Source: Lunularia cruciata (Eukaryota > Streptophyta > Marchantiopsida > Lunulariales > Lunulariaceae). Taken from it: DNA of 64,000 nucleotides. The first letter of the stretch is position 1. Every line of letters begins with the position of its first letter. Where the stretch lies: the NCBI GenBank assembly GCA_948567375.1, contig OX419760.1:19344001-19408000 (forward strand). Reading direction: 5' to 3'. The notes beneath the pieces were generated by a model. That model saw nothing but the letters and a program-made list of their open reading frames with translations, was not told the origin of the DNA and did not search any database. The translations under genes and the position numbers were made by a program. Positions 1 to 12,100 of this stretch are shown here, in pieces.

Positions 1-1
1 C

Positions 2-472
2 AATTGGGATCCCCTATCCCTTGGCGGGGCTTCCTCTGACTTCATTCCTCTACTTGGAAATAGCACCAAAACTGTTCCTAACCAAACTGGATATGGTGCC
101 GAAGAGAAGCCTATTCAGAGCCTACGTGCAGGAGAGGTTTGCAGCGCTGTCCATTTCTCAGGGTTGGTTAGTACTACTAATGTTTCTTCCAAACCCAAAT
201 TTGAAGAAGAGATGCCTACTATGGGGATTGCTGAAGATGCCAAAGTTAAAATTGACGTAGCTAAGTTACCACTGTCGGGATCTGCCGTTCGTCTAGCTGT
301 TCCTGAGAAGCTTGTCAATCAAAGGGATTCGTTAGATTGCGATATTGCCTCCTCGTTGTTAGCTACTAAAACCCTGGGAAAGCAAACGAGTAGAAGCTGT
401 ATATCTGCACGCGATGTTGAAGAGGAAACTGGTGGTAAAAATAAAGCAAAGCGTCGAAAGAAGAGAAGGTGA
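2..472 (+). CDS. C-terminal part of an unidentified host protein
   Basis: One frame is open from the window edge to a TGA at 470-472, giving 156 residues with no in-frame stop. The 5' part of the gene lies outside the window. The residues are Ser/Thr/Lys-rich and look poorly structured, and the last ten are strongly basic (KAKRRKKRR), resembling a nuclear or nucleolar localisation tail. I recognise no domain and cannot name the protein. An open frame of this length with balanced composition and a basic tail favours a real last exon. It is followed by about 490 bp without a gene and then by an inverted relic of the hydrolase gene's first exon. Confidence 0.5.
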   Translation, partial: NWDPLSLGGASSDFIPLLGNSTKTVPNQTGYGAEEKPIQSLRAGEVCSAVHFSGLVSTTNVSSKPKFEEEMPTMGIAEDAKVKIDVAKLPLSGSAVRLAVPEKLVNQRDSLDCDIASSLLATKTLGKQTSRSCISARDVEEETGGKNKAKRRKKRR

Positions 473-966
473 TTATGAAGTTGTTATTCAGATTGATCTC
501 GCTCGGTCCTTCGAGTAATATATTTTTTACTAGTTCATTTAAGTGCCTGCTTGAGTGTTTGTTTAAGACTCAAACGTTCTGTGGAGTCGGCGTCATACAT
601 ATTCTTTCCTCTAGTGTGTTTCGGGATGACCTGCAATTCTTAACGTCCGTGTCGTCCACAACACCCATGATTGTTTTGCCAAGAGTATACCAGACAATTC
701 GGTCACAGAAAAGTGCAAAGAAACATTGCAGGCGTACAGATATTATGCACAGCATATACTTGTTGATTCACTAACGAAACACATGAGCATACACATGAGC
801 TCATCAGATTTATGAGGGAACTGAGGTCAAGTTGTAAGTATCGGCAGGTATTTATGGAGAAGAACAATGAAGTGGTTCCAAGTGACTCATAAGGAAAGAA
901 CCAGGCATATGCAGTGTTCATACGAACGACTGCAAAAAAATTCCGGTTAGTACTGAAAGGTTCCTC
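473..966. other. Gene-free stretch, probable 3' flank
   Basis: Short frames on both strands are broken and show no domain. It probably contains the 3' untranslated region of the gene ending at 472 and the outer edge of the inverted duplication. I see nothing else. Confidence 0.4.
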
Positions 967-1156
967 CAATAGTCAAGCAATTAACCTTGTCGTCGGCCTG
1001 CCAACTTGGTGAAGTTCTCATGAAGATAAGAAGTCCTCCAACGAGTCCTAAAGCAGCTGTAGTAAAGAGTGCCGATGTCCTAGAAGTCGAATCAGAGGGC
1101 CTTTCAGCCCCTGATGCTTTTTGACTCGGCACATCTGACTTTACAGCAATAGACAT
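967..1156 (-). pseudogene. Relic first exon of a hydrolase-gene paralog
   Basis: An ATG at 1156 opens a minus-strand frame beginning MSIAVKSDVP and carrying the hydrophobic core AALGLVGGL. It is a clear paralog of the first exon at 3672-3863, which begins MSIAATSDVP and has the same core. Homology stops at about 967, close to where the intact copy has its splice donor, and no hydrolase-domain exon follows downstream on this strand. The copy is therefore a promoter plus first exon without the rest of its gene. It faces away from the intact copy. Confidence 0.65.
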
Positions 1157-1770
1157 TGCAACCTTAGTTCCAACCTTTAATTTGGAGAAATTGTTATTAC
1201 TCGCCGAATCATGTGGAGACGGGCAGCCAAATTTTTTGAAAGCTATGACAATTCTGCACGTTCTGGCCTACTATGATAGATAGAATTCGTCCCTCCGTGT
1301 TCCTACAACTCCACCTGTCTTTCACCTGCATGCTGAAATGCGATCTTATGAAGTATTGAGCATCTACTCCCGTCAGCACCGAAGGACATACAACTCGGGC
1401 AACTAGATTATGCTACTGTACAGTTGCCTGAAGTCGACGAACTGTCTTTGGTCAAGGTCAGTGCACAAGCGGTTTAATTTCGTAGAGATCAAGTCTGCGT
1501 GCATGGGAGCACGTGTAATTAATGAAAAGAGAGAGTCTGCCGTAAGGATAACACACAATTGAGTTTCGAAGCACACAGGCGTAACTTTAAGACTTTATGA
1601 TATAAGGCACTATTATCATTGACCTTAAATCTCTACAATGGTATGCAACCCAACAATAAAGATACATTACTGTATATCACACACTAAACATGTTTTTATA
1701 GTTCTTCGACTATACACATGGAGAGTAGAGCCAGTAGTAAACCAGTAAGAAACCATCTGGCTTCAAGTAC
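967..1770 (-). repeat. Left arm of inverted duplication (arm A)
   Basis: Read on the minus strand, this matches 3010-3866 read on plus, with scattered substitutions and small indels. Shared landmarks include the exon text around 967-1156, the stretch near 1255-1300 (match near 3500-3550), the block near 1420-1460 (match near 3335-3385) and the block near 1600-1630 (match near 3175-3200). The inner end runs into the tandem array, part of whose unit is also present in arm B at about 3010-3110. Confidence 0.8.
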
Positions 1771-2533
1771 AGTCACTGAATCATGGATTTTCTGCAAACG
1801 TTCCGTTGCTTAACTCATAATCCAGCCATCTCAGCAGATCAACTGCGGTCTGTGAGACTACCCCGAATTTAGTTATAGAAAGAGAGACTCAGTGTGTTAT
1901 ATACATTACTGTATATCACACACTAACATGTCTTTGTAGTTCTTCCATTTACGGATTTTCTGCGAATGTTCCGTTGCTAAACTCATAATCCAGTCATCTC
2001 AGCAGATCAACTGCGGTCTGTGAGACTATACCGAATTTAGTTATAGAAAGAGACTCAGTGTGTGATATACATTACTGTATGTCACACACTAACATGTTTT
2101 TTTAGTTCTTCCACTATACACATGGAGAGTAGAGCCAGTAATAAACCAGTAAGAAACCATTTAGCTTCAAGTACAGTAACTGAATCATGGATTTTCTGCA
2201 AACGTTCCGTTGCTAAACTCATAATCCAGCCATCTCAGCAGATCAACTGCGGTCTGTGAGACTATCCCGAACTTAGTTATAGAAGGAGACACTCAGTGTG
2301 TGATATACATTACTTTATATCACACACTAACATGCTTTTGTAGTTCTTCCACTGTACACATGGAGAGTAGAGCCAGTAATAAACCAGTAAGAAACCATCT
2401 GACTTCAAGTACAGTCACTGAATCACGGATTTTCTGCAAACGTTCCGTTGTTAAACTCATAATCCAGCCATCTTAGCAGATCAACTGCGGTTGTGAGACT
2501 ATCCCGAATTTAGTTATAGAAAGAGACACTCAG
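1662..2533. repeat. Tandem array, four units of about 235 bp
   Basis: Units begin at 1662, 1901, 2067 and 2305, each marked by ATACATTACT (last base variable) followed by a TATATCACACAC-like stretch. Lengths are 239, 166, 238 and 229 bp; the second unit lacks an internal block present in the others. The unit's middle part is shared with both arms of the inverted duplication, so the array looks like an amplification of arm A's 5' flanking DNA. Confidence 0.85.
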
Positions 2534-3009
2534 CCAGAGTTGTCAGCCTTTTGTGTACCAGACTAGACTATGAGCAGGGGAAGCTAAATTGGCACGGGGC
2601 TCCCAATTCAGCGCCTTACAATTGTTAAGCTCATTATCATGCACATGAGGAAGCCACTACACAGCTACTGAATTGCGCAAACCTACCTTTGAACTTGGAA
2701 GAGAAGTGAATGCCATACGATATCAGTAACGCGGCAATGCTACTTCAACAGTAGACCGACAAATGGTTGGCCCTGTGATAAGTATTCAAAGTGGCCTCAT
2801 TATTTTCAGGAGTCTGTTGATGAGTCCAGAACCTAATGTTACATGAGGTATGCAAGACATGTCAATGCAAGAACACGTATGCACCAGAACTTCTAGAAAT
2901 GATCTGGTTACCCAAAACATGTACATTCATGTTAAAATTTCTCCAAACCCGTAGAACTTGTTAACAGCAAGATGCATAACAAACATTATGTGGGATTAAA
3001 GGTGAGAGT
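2534..3009. other. Spacer without recognised content
   Basis: This is the unique DNA between the tandem array and arm B. I see no coding frame, hairpin or transposon end. Given the head-to-head arrangement it could hold promoter elements for the plus-strand hydrolase gene. Confidence 0.3.
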
Positions 3010-3866
3010 AGCATGGCCATGCTACTGTACTTCGAGCCAGTTGGTTTCTTACTCGGTTATAACTGGCTCTTCTCTCCATGGGTGCAGTAGAAGAACTGCA
3101 AACAGCTGTTTTCTGTCTGATAGATAATAGTGTGCTTTTACTATTCAGTTGTATGGTATTGCAGAGGAGGACAAGTTTAAGGTCAATGATAATAGTGCTT
3201 TATATTATCAATTGCCAATTGAAGTTACGTGTGGGTGTTTCAAAGGTGTTAGCCTTTCTGTAGAATCATTCTCTTCATTTAATTCCACGAGCTCCGACGC
3301 AAGCACACTTAGAATCTATTAGCCCGCGTATGCACTGGCCTTGACCAAAGACTGTCCGTCGATTTCAGGCTACTGTACAGGAGCGCAATCTAGTTGCCTG
3401 AGCTGTGTATCTTTTGGTGCTGACGGGCGTAGATGCTCAATACTTCATAAGACCGCATTTGAGCATGCCGGTGAAAGACAGGTGAGGGAGTTGTACGAGT
3501 TGGGAGGGACGAGTTTTGTCTATCATAGTAGGCCAGAACGTGCAGGGTTGTCATAGATTTGGGTGCTACGCACTTTGCACGAAGTTCTTTAGTTTTTTTG
3601 GCTGCCTGTTCCCACATGATTCCACGAGTAACTACGACTTCTCCAAAGTAAAGTCAGGAAGTAAGGGTGCAATGTCTATTGCTGCAACGTCAGATGTGCC
3701 GAGTAGTAAAGAATTAGGGGCTGCAGGGCTCTCTGATTTGACTTCTGGAACATCGGCATTCTTGATTACAGCTGCGTTAGGACTCGTTGGAGGACTTGTC
3801 TATCTTCATAAAAACTTCTCCAAGTTGACAGACCGACAACAAGGTGAATTCTTGACTATTCTCGTA
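3010..3866 (+). repeat. Right arm of inverted duplication (arm B)
   Basis: This is the partner of arm A (967-1770). It includes a single inverted piece of the array unit (about 3010-3110), presumed 5' flanking sequence, and the first exon of the intact hydrolase gene. The arms are diverged to the point of many substitutions per line, so the duplication is not recent. Confidence 0.8.
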
Positions 3867-5398
3867 AATAAGTGAAGACGGATAAGCACATCAAGAAGCC
3901 AATAGTTATCCATTTCTGCAATATCTAGAAATTGGAGCAACTCAAGCTACCTAGCAGATGTTGAGTAGCAGATTGACTTCAAGGTGCAGACTTGAGTTGC
4001 AGTTTGACACGTCAAATATGAGTTTTCATCCTCCGTATGTGCGGTATGACTTGCAGGAATAAACAACTCCTCGCCTCGGGAAACAAAACCAGCTGTAGAA
4101 AAGGTGAGTGGGCATACTATTATAGCTAGACATGGGTTGAACATCAGCGTGGAGGAACTTACAGAAGCATTGGAATTTTGTGCAGTTGTTTGTGTAGAAA
4201 GTGTACATGGCTGATTATTTCCTTTCAGTCAGCTTAGAACCAAACCCTCTCGAATGATTTCCTTCCAGATCAATGACTCTTTGTATGAGATCTATGCTCC
4301 ACCCGGAGTGCCGGAGGTGGAAATAGTCTTCTTCCATGGACTTCAACAATTCGATTACCGCGATGCATACTGGGAGGCGTGGTCTACCGTCAATAAAAAG
4401 TCTGGTGAATGGCAACTGTGGCCACAAACATTGCTACCCAAGGACTTCACCAAGGCTAGAATTTTGACAGTTTCCTACGACTCATCCGCTCACGTTGGGA
4501 ATGCAAGCGGACAATCTGACTTGTTCATTATCGGTGAAAATCTGGTGACGAACATAATCCTCTTGGACGCTGCCAGAGTTGGTCAGACTCCTAACTGCCC
4601 TGTAGTGCTAGTCGGCCACAGTCTGGGTGGATTTGTGATCAAGAAGCTTGCAATGCATGCGAGACATAAGTTAGACCAACTATCTGCGAACCCAGACGGG
4701 AATGCCGGAGATGTTCAGAAACTGGAGAACTTCTTCGAGAACTTGAAAGGTGTATTTTATTTCGCAACGCCACACAACGGATCGCAGATGGCCGATAAAA
4801 TGGCTATGACTGATCTACTGAAATTAATTCCGAGAAATAGTGAAGTCTTAAAGTTTCTCACAGTGCTGAACAAGGAAGGTGCCAGACTCAACGATAACTT
4901 CAGAGCTTTGCGTATGCGACCAGGCAGGAGAATACGAGCACACACTTTGTTTGAAATGTTTGAGACCACTATTTGGGTAACAATCACTCCACCCCTTGCC
5001 GCTTTCTTGTATTATCGATACCCAGATGAGAGATTGACCCATCTACCTTGAGTTGAAGTCTGATGTAGGCGAGATTAGCTGAATATAATCCATATCCATC
5101 CAACCTTACCATGTGCTCACAGTTGATTCTTACGAGTTTGACATTTGCGTACGTTCTTACCATCTAGTTATTCATGTGACAGGCCGGGTTCAAGAGAAAA
5201 GTGGTGGATGAAGGGTCCGCGAGATTCGATTCCGACGAGTACATGGCTGCAAATGCTGATCATGTCCAAATTTGTAAGTTGAAGGATCAGAAGGAGAGTT
5301 CGTACCAGTTTCTGATTCGCTTTATCGAGTTGGCATGCAGTGAGCGTAATCCTCCACTGACCATGTCTATAGGGGAGGAACAACACCACCTAACTTAG
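3672..5398 (+). CDS. SERAC1-like alpha/beta-hydrolase, three exons
   Basis: My model is exons 3672-3863, 4233-4976 and 5183-5398, with introns starting GT at 3864 and 4977 and ending AG at 4232 and 5182, all phase 0, for 383 residues. Residues 1-64 hold one hydrophobic segment (about AFLITAALGLVGGLVYL) that could anchor the protein in a membrane. Exon 2 carries the hydrolase fold: an early VFFHGLQ, the nucleophile elbow GHSLGG with Ser near residue 194, and FATPHNGS. Exon 3 supplies the family's C-terminal block (VVDEGSARF, then NADHVQICK) with a likely catalytic His near 339. SERAC1-type proteins act on lipids at mitochondrial or ER membranes. That role is inferred from the family, not shown here. 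No NB-ARC or repeat domain follows. The start is the first ATG of a segment conserved in the inverted paralog. Confidence 0.75.
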
Positions 5399-5452
5399 TA
5401 GGATCCCCCTCTGACCATGCCTATCGAGGAGGAACAATACCAACTAAATCGA
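5353..5452 (+). repeat. Short direct duplication at the hydrolase stop codon
   Basis: A block of about 44 bp ending the coding region (around 5353-5398) recurs with changes at about 5409-5452. Both copies contain CTGACCATG followed by a GAGGAACAA stretch. The duplication lies at the stop codon, so the extreme C-terminus may vary between alleles. Confidence 0.6.
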
Positions 5453-6042
5453 TAGGAGCTCGAGTTCGTACCTACAGTCATATTCTCAATAGCTTTTATA
5501 CGAGAGATAAGATTGATTTATAAGGGGATTTATTTGCTAAGAGCATAATTCTATGCTTTTAACTTGATTTGGTTGAAAACTGTAAATGCTTGGTAACAGA
5601 AGTATAAGATACCTAAGTGCGGTTCCATCACAACTCTGCATTTGTCAATGTTCATATAGTTAGATTTCTTTGTATTAAGACTTTAGATAAGGTTAACTCT
5701 TTTTTATTAATATTTAGATATTTTATGTATATAATATAGTTTTTATACGTGTCACATGTTCAAGATATTATTTTCTTAAGTTCAAATAAATAAATAAATA
5801 ATTTAATATATTGTGTATATAAATATTTTATTTATTGATATAATGAATAAAAAGATACATAATAATTCAATTTTTTGATAAGAACTCTTTATAATATTTT
5901 CCCGTTTCTTTAGCATATTTCACTCCTTGGGAAGGATGTGAAAGTCCCCATCGGTTACAACTATATTAATATCCATGGGTAATTTTCAATTAAAATTTAT
6001 AGTATTTTCATCTCAATTTATATATACACATATAGTTCAATA
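5453..6042. other. AT-rich 3' flank with possible polyadenylation signals
   Basis: No gene is seen. A run of overlapping AATAAA words near 5785-5803 could serve the hydrolase gene. The base composition falls sharply to AT-rich here. Confidence 0.4.
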
Positions 6043-6224
6043 TAAGTATTAAATATTTATTAGGTTCACAAATCATTAATATTTAGTACTCAAAAGGAGG
6101 ATCTTGTGGAAAGTTAACAAAGATGTAAATATAATTCAAAAAAAATCTCAAGTATTTATTAGGTTCATAAATTATTAATATTTAGTACTCAAAAGGAGGA
6201 TTTTGTGAAAAGTTAATGAAGATG
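6043..6224. repeat. Two-copy direct repeat in AT-rich DNA
   Basis: About 80 bp at 6043-6125 recurs at 6150-6224. Both copies contain TATTTATTAGGTTCA and TTTAGTACTCAAAAGGAGGA. I attach no function to it. Confidence 0.75.
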
Positions 6225-6829
6225 AATGAGGTGAATTTGAATGGATAGAGAAGCTAGTAAACTATGAAATATGAGAAATGGTTTAAAAAAGAGAAATGAA
6301 GAAACTAGTAAATAAATTTTTTTATGAATATTGCCATATATATCTTGTCATGGATATTAAAAATCAAGGAATTTGAATTCATATACAATTTCTTTATTGT
6401 ACTTGAACTTTACCTTAGTTACTACAAGACATTAGTGTTTTCTCACCCTACTAAAGATGTTTAGTACACTCTACTCATCTCAAATACAAAGTCTTGGATT
6501 GGACAATATATAATAGGGGAGTGATATTTTCCTTGTTTAAAAGATATTTTGAAGAAATAGTTTATAACCTATAGTTTGATATTTTCTGTATATTAAGTAT
6601 AATTTGTCCATGCTTAAAGGCTATGTCTTTCAACTTAAAGGAAATTTGTATATTATTGACTTGCCTTAACTCTTAAGAGGTTAGTTTCATACTTTGAATT
6701 TGGATGTTTGTTTAAATACTTTTATTGGCTTGCACACCAAGATTTTATGTTTGAACATTTTAACCTTTTTCTTTAAATTCGAAGTTGAAAGCAGTATTAA
6801 ATGCACACACTTTGTTTTGGGTATATGTA
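6225..6829. other. AT-rich DNA, nothing recognised
   Basis: Neither strand holds a plausible coding frame or transposon end. It leads into the 3' end of element G. Confidence 0.35.
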
Positions 6830-7478
6830 TAATGCATAACATACATTGCTGTCAACAGTATACACTATAGAAACATAAATCACAAATAAGTCATTCATGA
6901 ACTCTAAAGTGAAACAATAATAAGCTCATTCTTCCACTCAAATCACACTCAAATCAGAGATGTACTCTAACCTTAACTCAACAATCTGTCAACAATTGTG
7001 CATTGATTACAATGAACCACACCCACGGAAGCCAAGAGATTCCAAGTGACACTAGTAGATCTTTGTACACCATAGCAAGGAACTTGAAGGCTCAATAGAG
7101 AAGTAAGCTCTCTAAAGCTGCACTTTGAAGGTATACCTCTTTGCTCAACCTAAGTCTCCAACCCTAACGGTGCCGTTGGTAGCAAATCTGACAATGCAAA
7201 CGGTGCAAATGATGGTGATCACATGTGTATGTCCCACCATGTGATCAATAGCCCTAACATAAAATTGGACCCCAAAAATTAATCCATGAGTAATTACCAA
7301 AATACCTATGACTACCAACACTACCACTCCAACATCAGAGCAACCTAGCTTTGGCGCTACAAATGTTGTGACAATTGTTGTGCATATATACATTGCTACA
7401 CAATATACAATGTTGTCAATCATACACTATAGAAGCACAATTCACACATAAGTCATACATAAACTCTAAAGTGCCACA
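6830..7478 (-). repeat. LTR-E relic, 3' LTR of element G
   Basis: It begins (minus) just after the purine tract with TGTGGCAC. It shares over 500 bp with plus-strand DNA at about 36470-37080, including the words GATCACAYGGTGGGAC and ACTCATGGATTA. A piece of about 95 bp occurs twice, at about 6833-6930 and 7380-7478. The inner boundary is inferred from the purine tract; the outer one is uncertain. Confidence 0.5.
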
Positions 7479-9139
7479 ATTACCCCCTTAGCTAGCAATT
7501 AGGTCCTTTTAACTCCAAATAACCATAGTCCAAGTATGTGATATACCCTATGGTAGGCAAAGATCAAGAGGACGGGTGCTATCAAGCCCCATCATTACTC
7601 GCTTGTATGAAATCTATACAACATAAAGGTTTAACTAGCTATAGGTCAAGTACATCTAGGACATAACCACTGTCCTTGAGGAAACGCCATGAGAGGAGGA
7701 GTCAAACATGCCATATACCATCAGCTCAAACAACTATTACACACCAACATGGTAGTAGCTCCACCAGTAGATAAGCATAACATATACTACAAGTCTACAT
7801 GTACAAGTTCCAAGCTTGGGTCCATAGTGCCATCAATGTTTGGGAGGTGGCATGGTACCCAATTGCACACATGATCCTTCCAAACAACATCATCATGTCC
7901 TTCCAACACAAGGACTCTAGAAGGCAAAACCTCATGCACTCTCAAGATGGTGCAACCTATAGTAACATCAGATGTCGTTGGTGCAGTCTGCTATAGATAT
8001 ACATAGTTACATGGATAAAATTGATAAATTAAGGGTCTATAACCTCCTCCTTGAAGAGTAGCATAGCATAAGGTATTCCTATGCTGAGCAATTGCCAAGT
8101 TCTAGAAGGTCATCAACATCACTCTTTGAAAGATCTCCACCCCTTGAGAACATGCGCTCAGCCATACATCTAGATCATCCAAGTCCAAAATTGCAGTAGC
8201 ATCTCAACAATGGTTGTAGGTAAATCTAGATCTCATCCATAGAGTAGAAAGTAAGGAGAGCAAGATACTAAAGAGACTTGTTGGCTAAATGAATAGCCCA
8301 TGACCAACCAAGTTAACTGAAGATCCCAATCTCCCAAGTGGCCTCTTTGCAAACCATACTTATGCAATCCTCTCTTCACCATTTGACCTACTCTCTCTAC
8401 TAAACCATCTACCTCAAGATTATCTCAAGAGGAAATACAATGATCAATCATTGCCTTGTCATACAAGACTTGAAACTCTCCAAGAACTCTATACCTTGAC
8501 CAATCAACAACTCAATTGGCCCACCAAAATGACTAAGAACCCAATCAAGGAATGAGTAAGCCATCCCTTTACAAGACTTGTTAGGAAGTGCCACTAACTC
8601 AATTCACTTGGAGAAGTGCTCCACCATAACCAAAACATATCGATGATGATACTGATCAACAATAAAGGTCTAGCAAAGTCTAAACTCCAACGGTAACCCA
8701 ATCCCATGATAGGTAATGGGTGTAACTATGGCATAAGAGCATTAAATGATGCTCTAACTTAGCCACAACCAAACATCTAACAATGGGTAATGGGTGTAAC
8801 TTGGTTTGCATACCACACCACTAAAATTGACTATTGAGTAAGCTATATGTACGCTTTACTCCAAAATGTCCTAGCTCTTATGAGCATGATGGACCAATGG
8901 TGGTCTCAGAGATGGAAATGGTATTACTTGCACTCTACCATCCTCTCATACACAAAGAAGGTGTCTACCTTCCAATTTAAACCGCTTGGGTTGCTGAAGA
9001 ACAAAATCTCTCCTTAGCACCAACTGTGCCACCCACAACACTAATGTGAAGACATCATCATGATTTTCTTGTTGAATTGTAACAATATCTCCACCCTTTG
9101 GATTTGTGACCTCAATAACTTCTCTTGTATGCATTGTGT

Positions 9140-12100
9140 GACAACCTGACAAATATCACTTTTGCGGTAATTGTGTAAGTAAAGTTCGTTCCCGCAGAGA
9201 TATGAGTTTGAGTTGGTCAAATACAAAGTCAAACAGTAACACTGTAGTTCTTCTTGGTTGTGTCTTTAATCTCTCGGGTAGAAACTACACCCAAAAGAGA
9301 GTAACAAGCACTGATTCGCATTCTCATCACGAATTCACACTCCTTAATCACAACACCTTCAATTCTTTCCAAACAATCTTGATTGCGATGATTCAGGCTC
9401 TCCCAAAAACAACACTTCACTGCAAAACGACTTTGCCTCAGAATTGTGTTCCACCCCTCCACTAAAGGCACAACTTCTTGATCGAAATTGCTTCACATCA
9501 ACTTCGCACTACACTCACAAATGTAGAATACTACCAACAGTACAATTCCTCTCAGATCTATCAAGGCATTGCTTCAATTGCACTTCACTCAGGATCAAAC
9601 ACACAAAATGAAGATCAAGGCTGCGGAATCCAACATCAAACAAACACATTGACTTGCACTCCAAATTTCTCTACATACTCACAAACACAATTGCCAAGCT
9701 GATACTCGGAATCAAGCTCAAGCGACGAGCACTACTTCACAGCACTTTGCTTTATCTATTCTCAGAAATAATCAGCACTGAACAACATTTGATTGTGAAT
9801 GCCACTCTTAAATAGTGAAGCAATTGACAATTATCTTCCCAATGTACCTCTTCCTTATGACTCTATAAACCTGTAGATCCGAAATGACAATGCACCTCTT
9901 CATATCTGCCTATTCAAATCTCAAATCGGTTACTAATCTGATCCGATGTCTACTTCTTCTTTGGCTTTCAAACCCGATCCCAAAGTAACTGTACTTCCTA
10001 CTACTCTGTCCTCGGGTTTCATAATTCCTACATCTTCTACCAGATCTAACAATTCTCTTTCTTGATCTGACATTTTACTAGTGGGTAATCTATCTAACTC
10101 CTTATCTGCTTACCCATTCTTCTTTAGTGTCTCCAATGATAACTCCAAAGACATATGCACTCCTACTTCATCTACTTCGGGTTTGGCTCTAATGTCCTTT
10201 TGAAGTTTATCTATCTCTAACTTCACTAGATCTAATCTAATTATGATATTGTCTTTGACTTCCAATATCTTCCTACCTACCCAAGTTCTGAGACTAATTA
10301 ACAAAGCGTTCAAGTCTATATCCTTCGTATGTCTCCTCCTCGTCTCATGCACCAACAACTTCAACTTGTGCAGCCTCATCTCTTCAATACAAACACTGAC
10401 CTTTGTACTCAACATCGCATTCATCTTGATTACGATCTCCTTCAATGGCTCCAATCTCATCATCCTTTCACGCTCCCGATCTGCAAGCCAATCTTCCCTA
10501 TACATTGCCAACTCTACCTCGAACTCGGCTTTCACAGTTTCTTTCTCCTTCTCCTTCTGCACAATCTTCTCCTCTTCCCTATATCTCACTGTCAACTCCC
10601 GTTGCCATAGTTGTTTCTTCTCTTCTACACTCCCCATCACTCTATCAAGTTCTTATTCCTTTTCTGCTACCCTTGCCATAGCATGGATAATTTCTAGTTT
10701 GGAATCAACAAACTGCTGCTTCAAGATTTTGTACTCTGCTACTTGTCTCTCCTTTGCTATGTCACTCTTCTTCACAAGTTCTTCTCAATACCTTGCTTCT
10801 CTCTTCAAGTCCTCAATAACTTGACCCTGTACTACTGCATCCCTTTGTAGTACTTCCCTTTCCTCCTTGCCTCGGGTTATACTCTTCTTCAACTCCAAGT
10901 TTTCTTCTTCCAATCTCGCCAAAACCTACAACATAGTCTTCACCTCCAAACATGTTGACTGCATCTCCTTCTTCTTGTGCTCCAACTTCACCAACAATGG
11001 GCACACAATTTCTCGTAGGTATTCCACTCCATCACTTGCACCTACTTCCCTCTACGTAGAGATCTCCTTCTTTACCTCTTCTCCTCCCGATACTCACCTT
11101 CTTCTTTGCAGTTGTCGTATCGAAATAGATGCTTCACTTCCCGAGCTAGCATTTGCTTCTTCCCTTGCCTTTCTCGGACCCGCTTAACACTTTGCCTTGC
11201 GTCTCGACCAAATCCTCTTTGAATCGTAAACTTCTTCTCCTCTGGCTCGGGTACATCGTCCCCAACTTTGCATTATACTCTTCCTCGAGCTCCACCCAAA
11301 CTTCTTCTTCTTCTTCTTCTTTGGCAGCAAGCACCAACGTCATCTCTCCACCTTCACCACTATCGCTACTCGTATCTCCACTTTGCAGCATGAGCTCCGG
11401 TTCCTCCTTGTGTTTTGAGTCTTTGGACTTGCACTCGGCTTTGCCTTCCAAGTCTTCCTCTGATGACGCAATCACCACTATGCCTTTCCTCGGGTTTCCT
11501 CTCCTAGTCTTTTGAGGTCTTTGCCTTCTCCTTGTCTACTCTGCTTCTTTGACTTTGGAGTACTCACTTCTACCTCCACGCTCTTGCCCATATGCGCATA
11601 GTACTCATCATTGCTTCGGATTTGAAGAATGTATTGTTGCTCCTCCGTGTCGACTTCTCTTCTCAAGTCGGGATGGAAACGAGCACCATTCTACTGCGCT
11701 CCACCGAATTGAGCAAATTCAACCCAAGGTAGAAATGTGCTACAAACGGCACAATGTAGTGTGGAGGCAACTTATCTTGCAAATTTCACACCATTTGTCT
11801 TGTCCTCCCATGGAAACACCTTGCCCAATTGATAGGTTCTCCTACAAACATCTTATGGAAGAACACCACTTGGTGTTTCATCACATAAGTCATTCTCTCC
11901 GGCTTCAGGATTGCCATGAGAGCACTCACGATCCCTCTCTTCATTGGATCTTTGTAACTCTTGAACTTATACCCATTCTTTGTTCTCTTCGAAGAGAAGG
12001 TATCCCTCACTTCTTGGGTTTCTTTGGCTACCTCTCCCTTCCCCAAGATCATGGCACCCTGCTCTGTGCCTGCCTCTCTTCCGAGCACTAATCTCCAATC

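Noticed and set aside
3390-3617. 75-residue minus-strand frame in arm B
   Set aside because: The matching arm A sequence does not keep the frame open; it is probably antisense to 5' flanking or UTR DNA.
5399-6829. Possible further exons of the hydrolase gene
   Set aside because: The stop at 5396-5398 follows the family's normal C-terminal block, and downstream DNA is AT-rich with no coding text.
7145-7423. 92-residue very hydrophobic minus-strand frame
   Set aside because: It lies within the LTR-E relic, whose reverse copy near 36.6 kb gives similar hydrophobic text without a conserved start or stop.
10243-10824. 193-residue Ser/Leu/Phe-rich plus-strand frame
   Set aside because: It is the shadow of the Glu/Lys-rich coiled coil on the minus strand; its composition follows from that.
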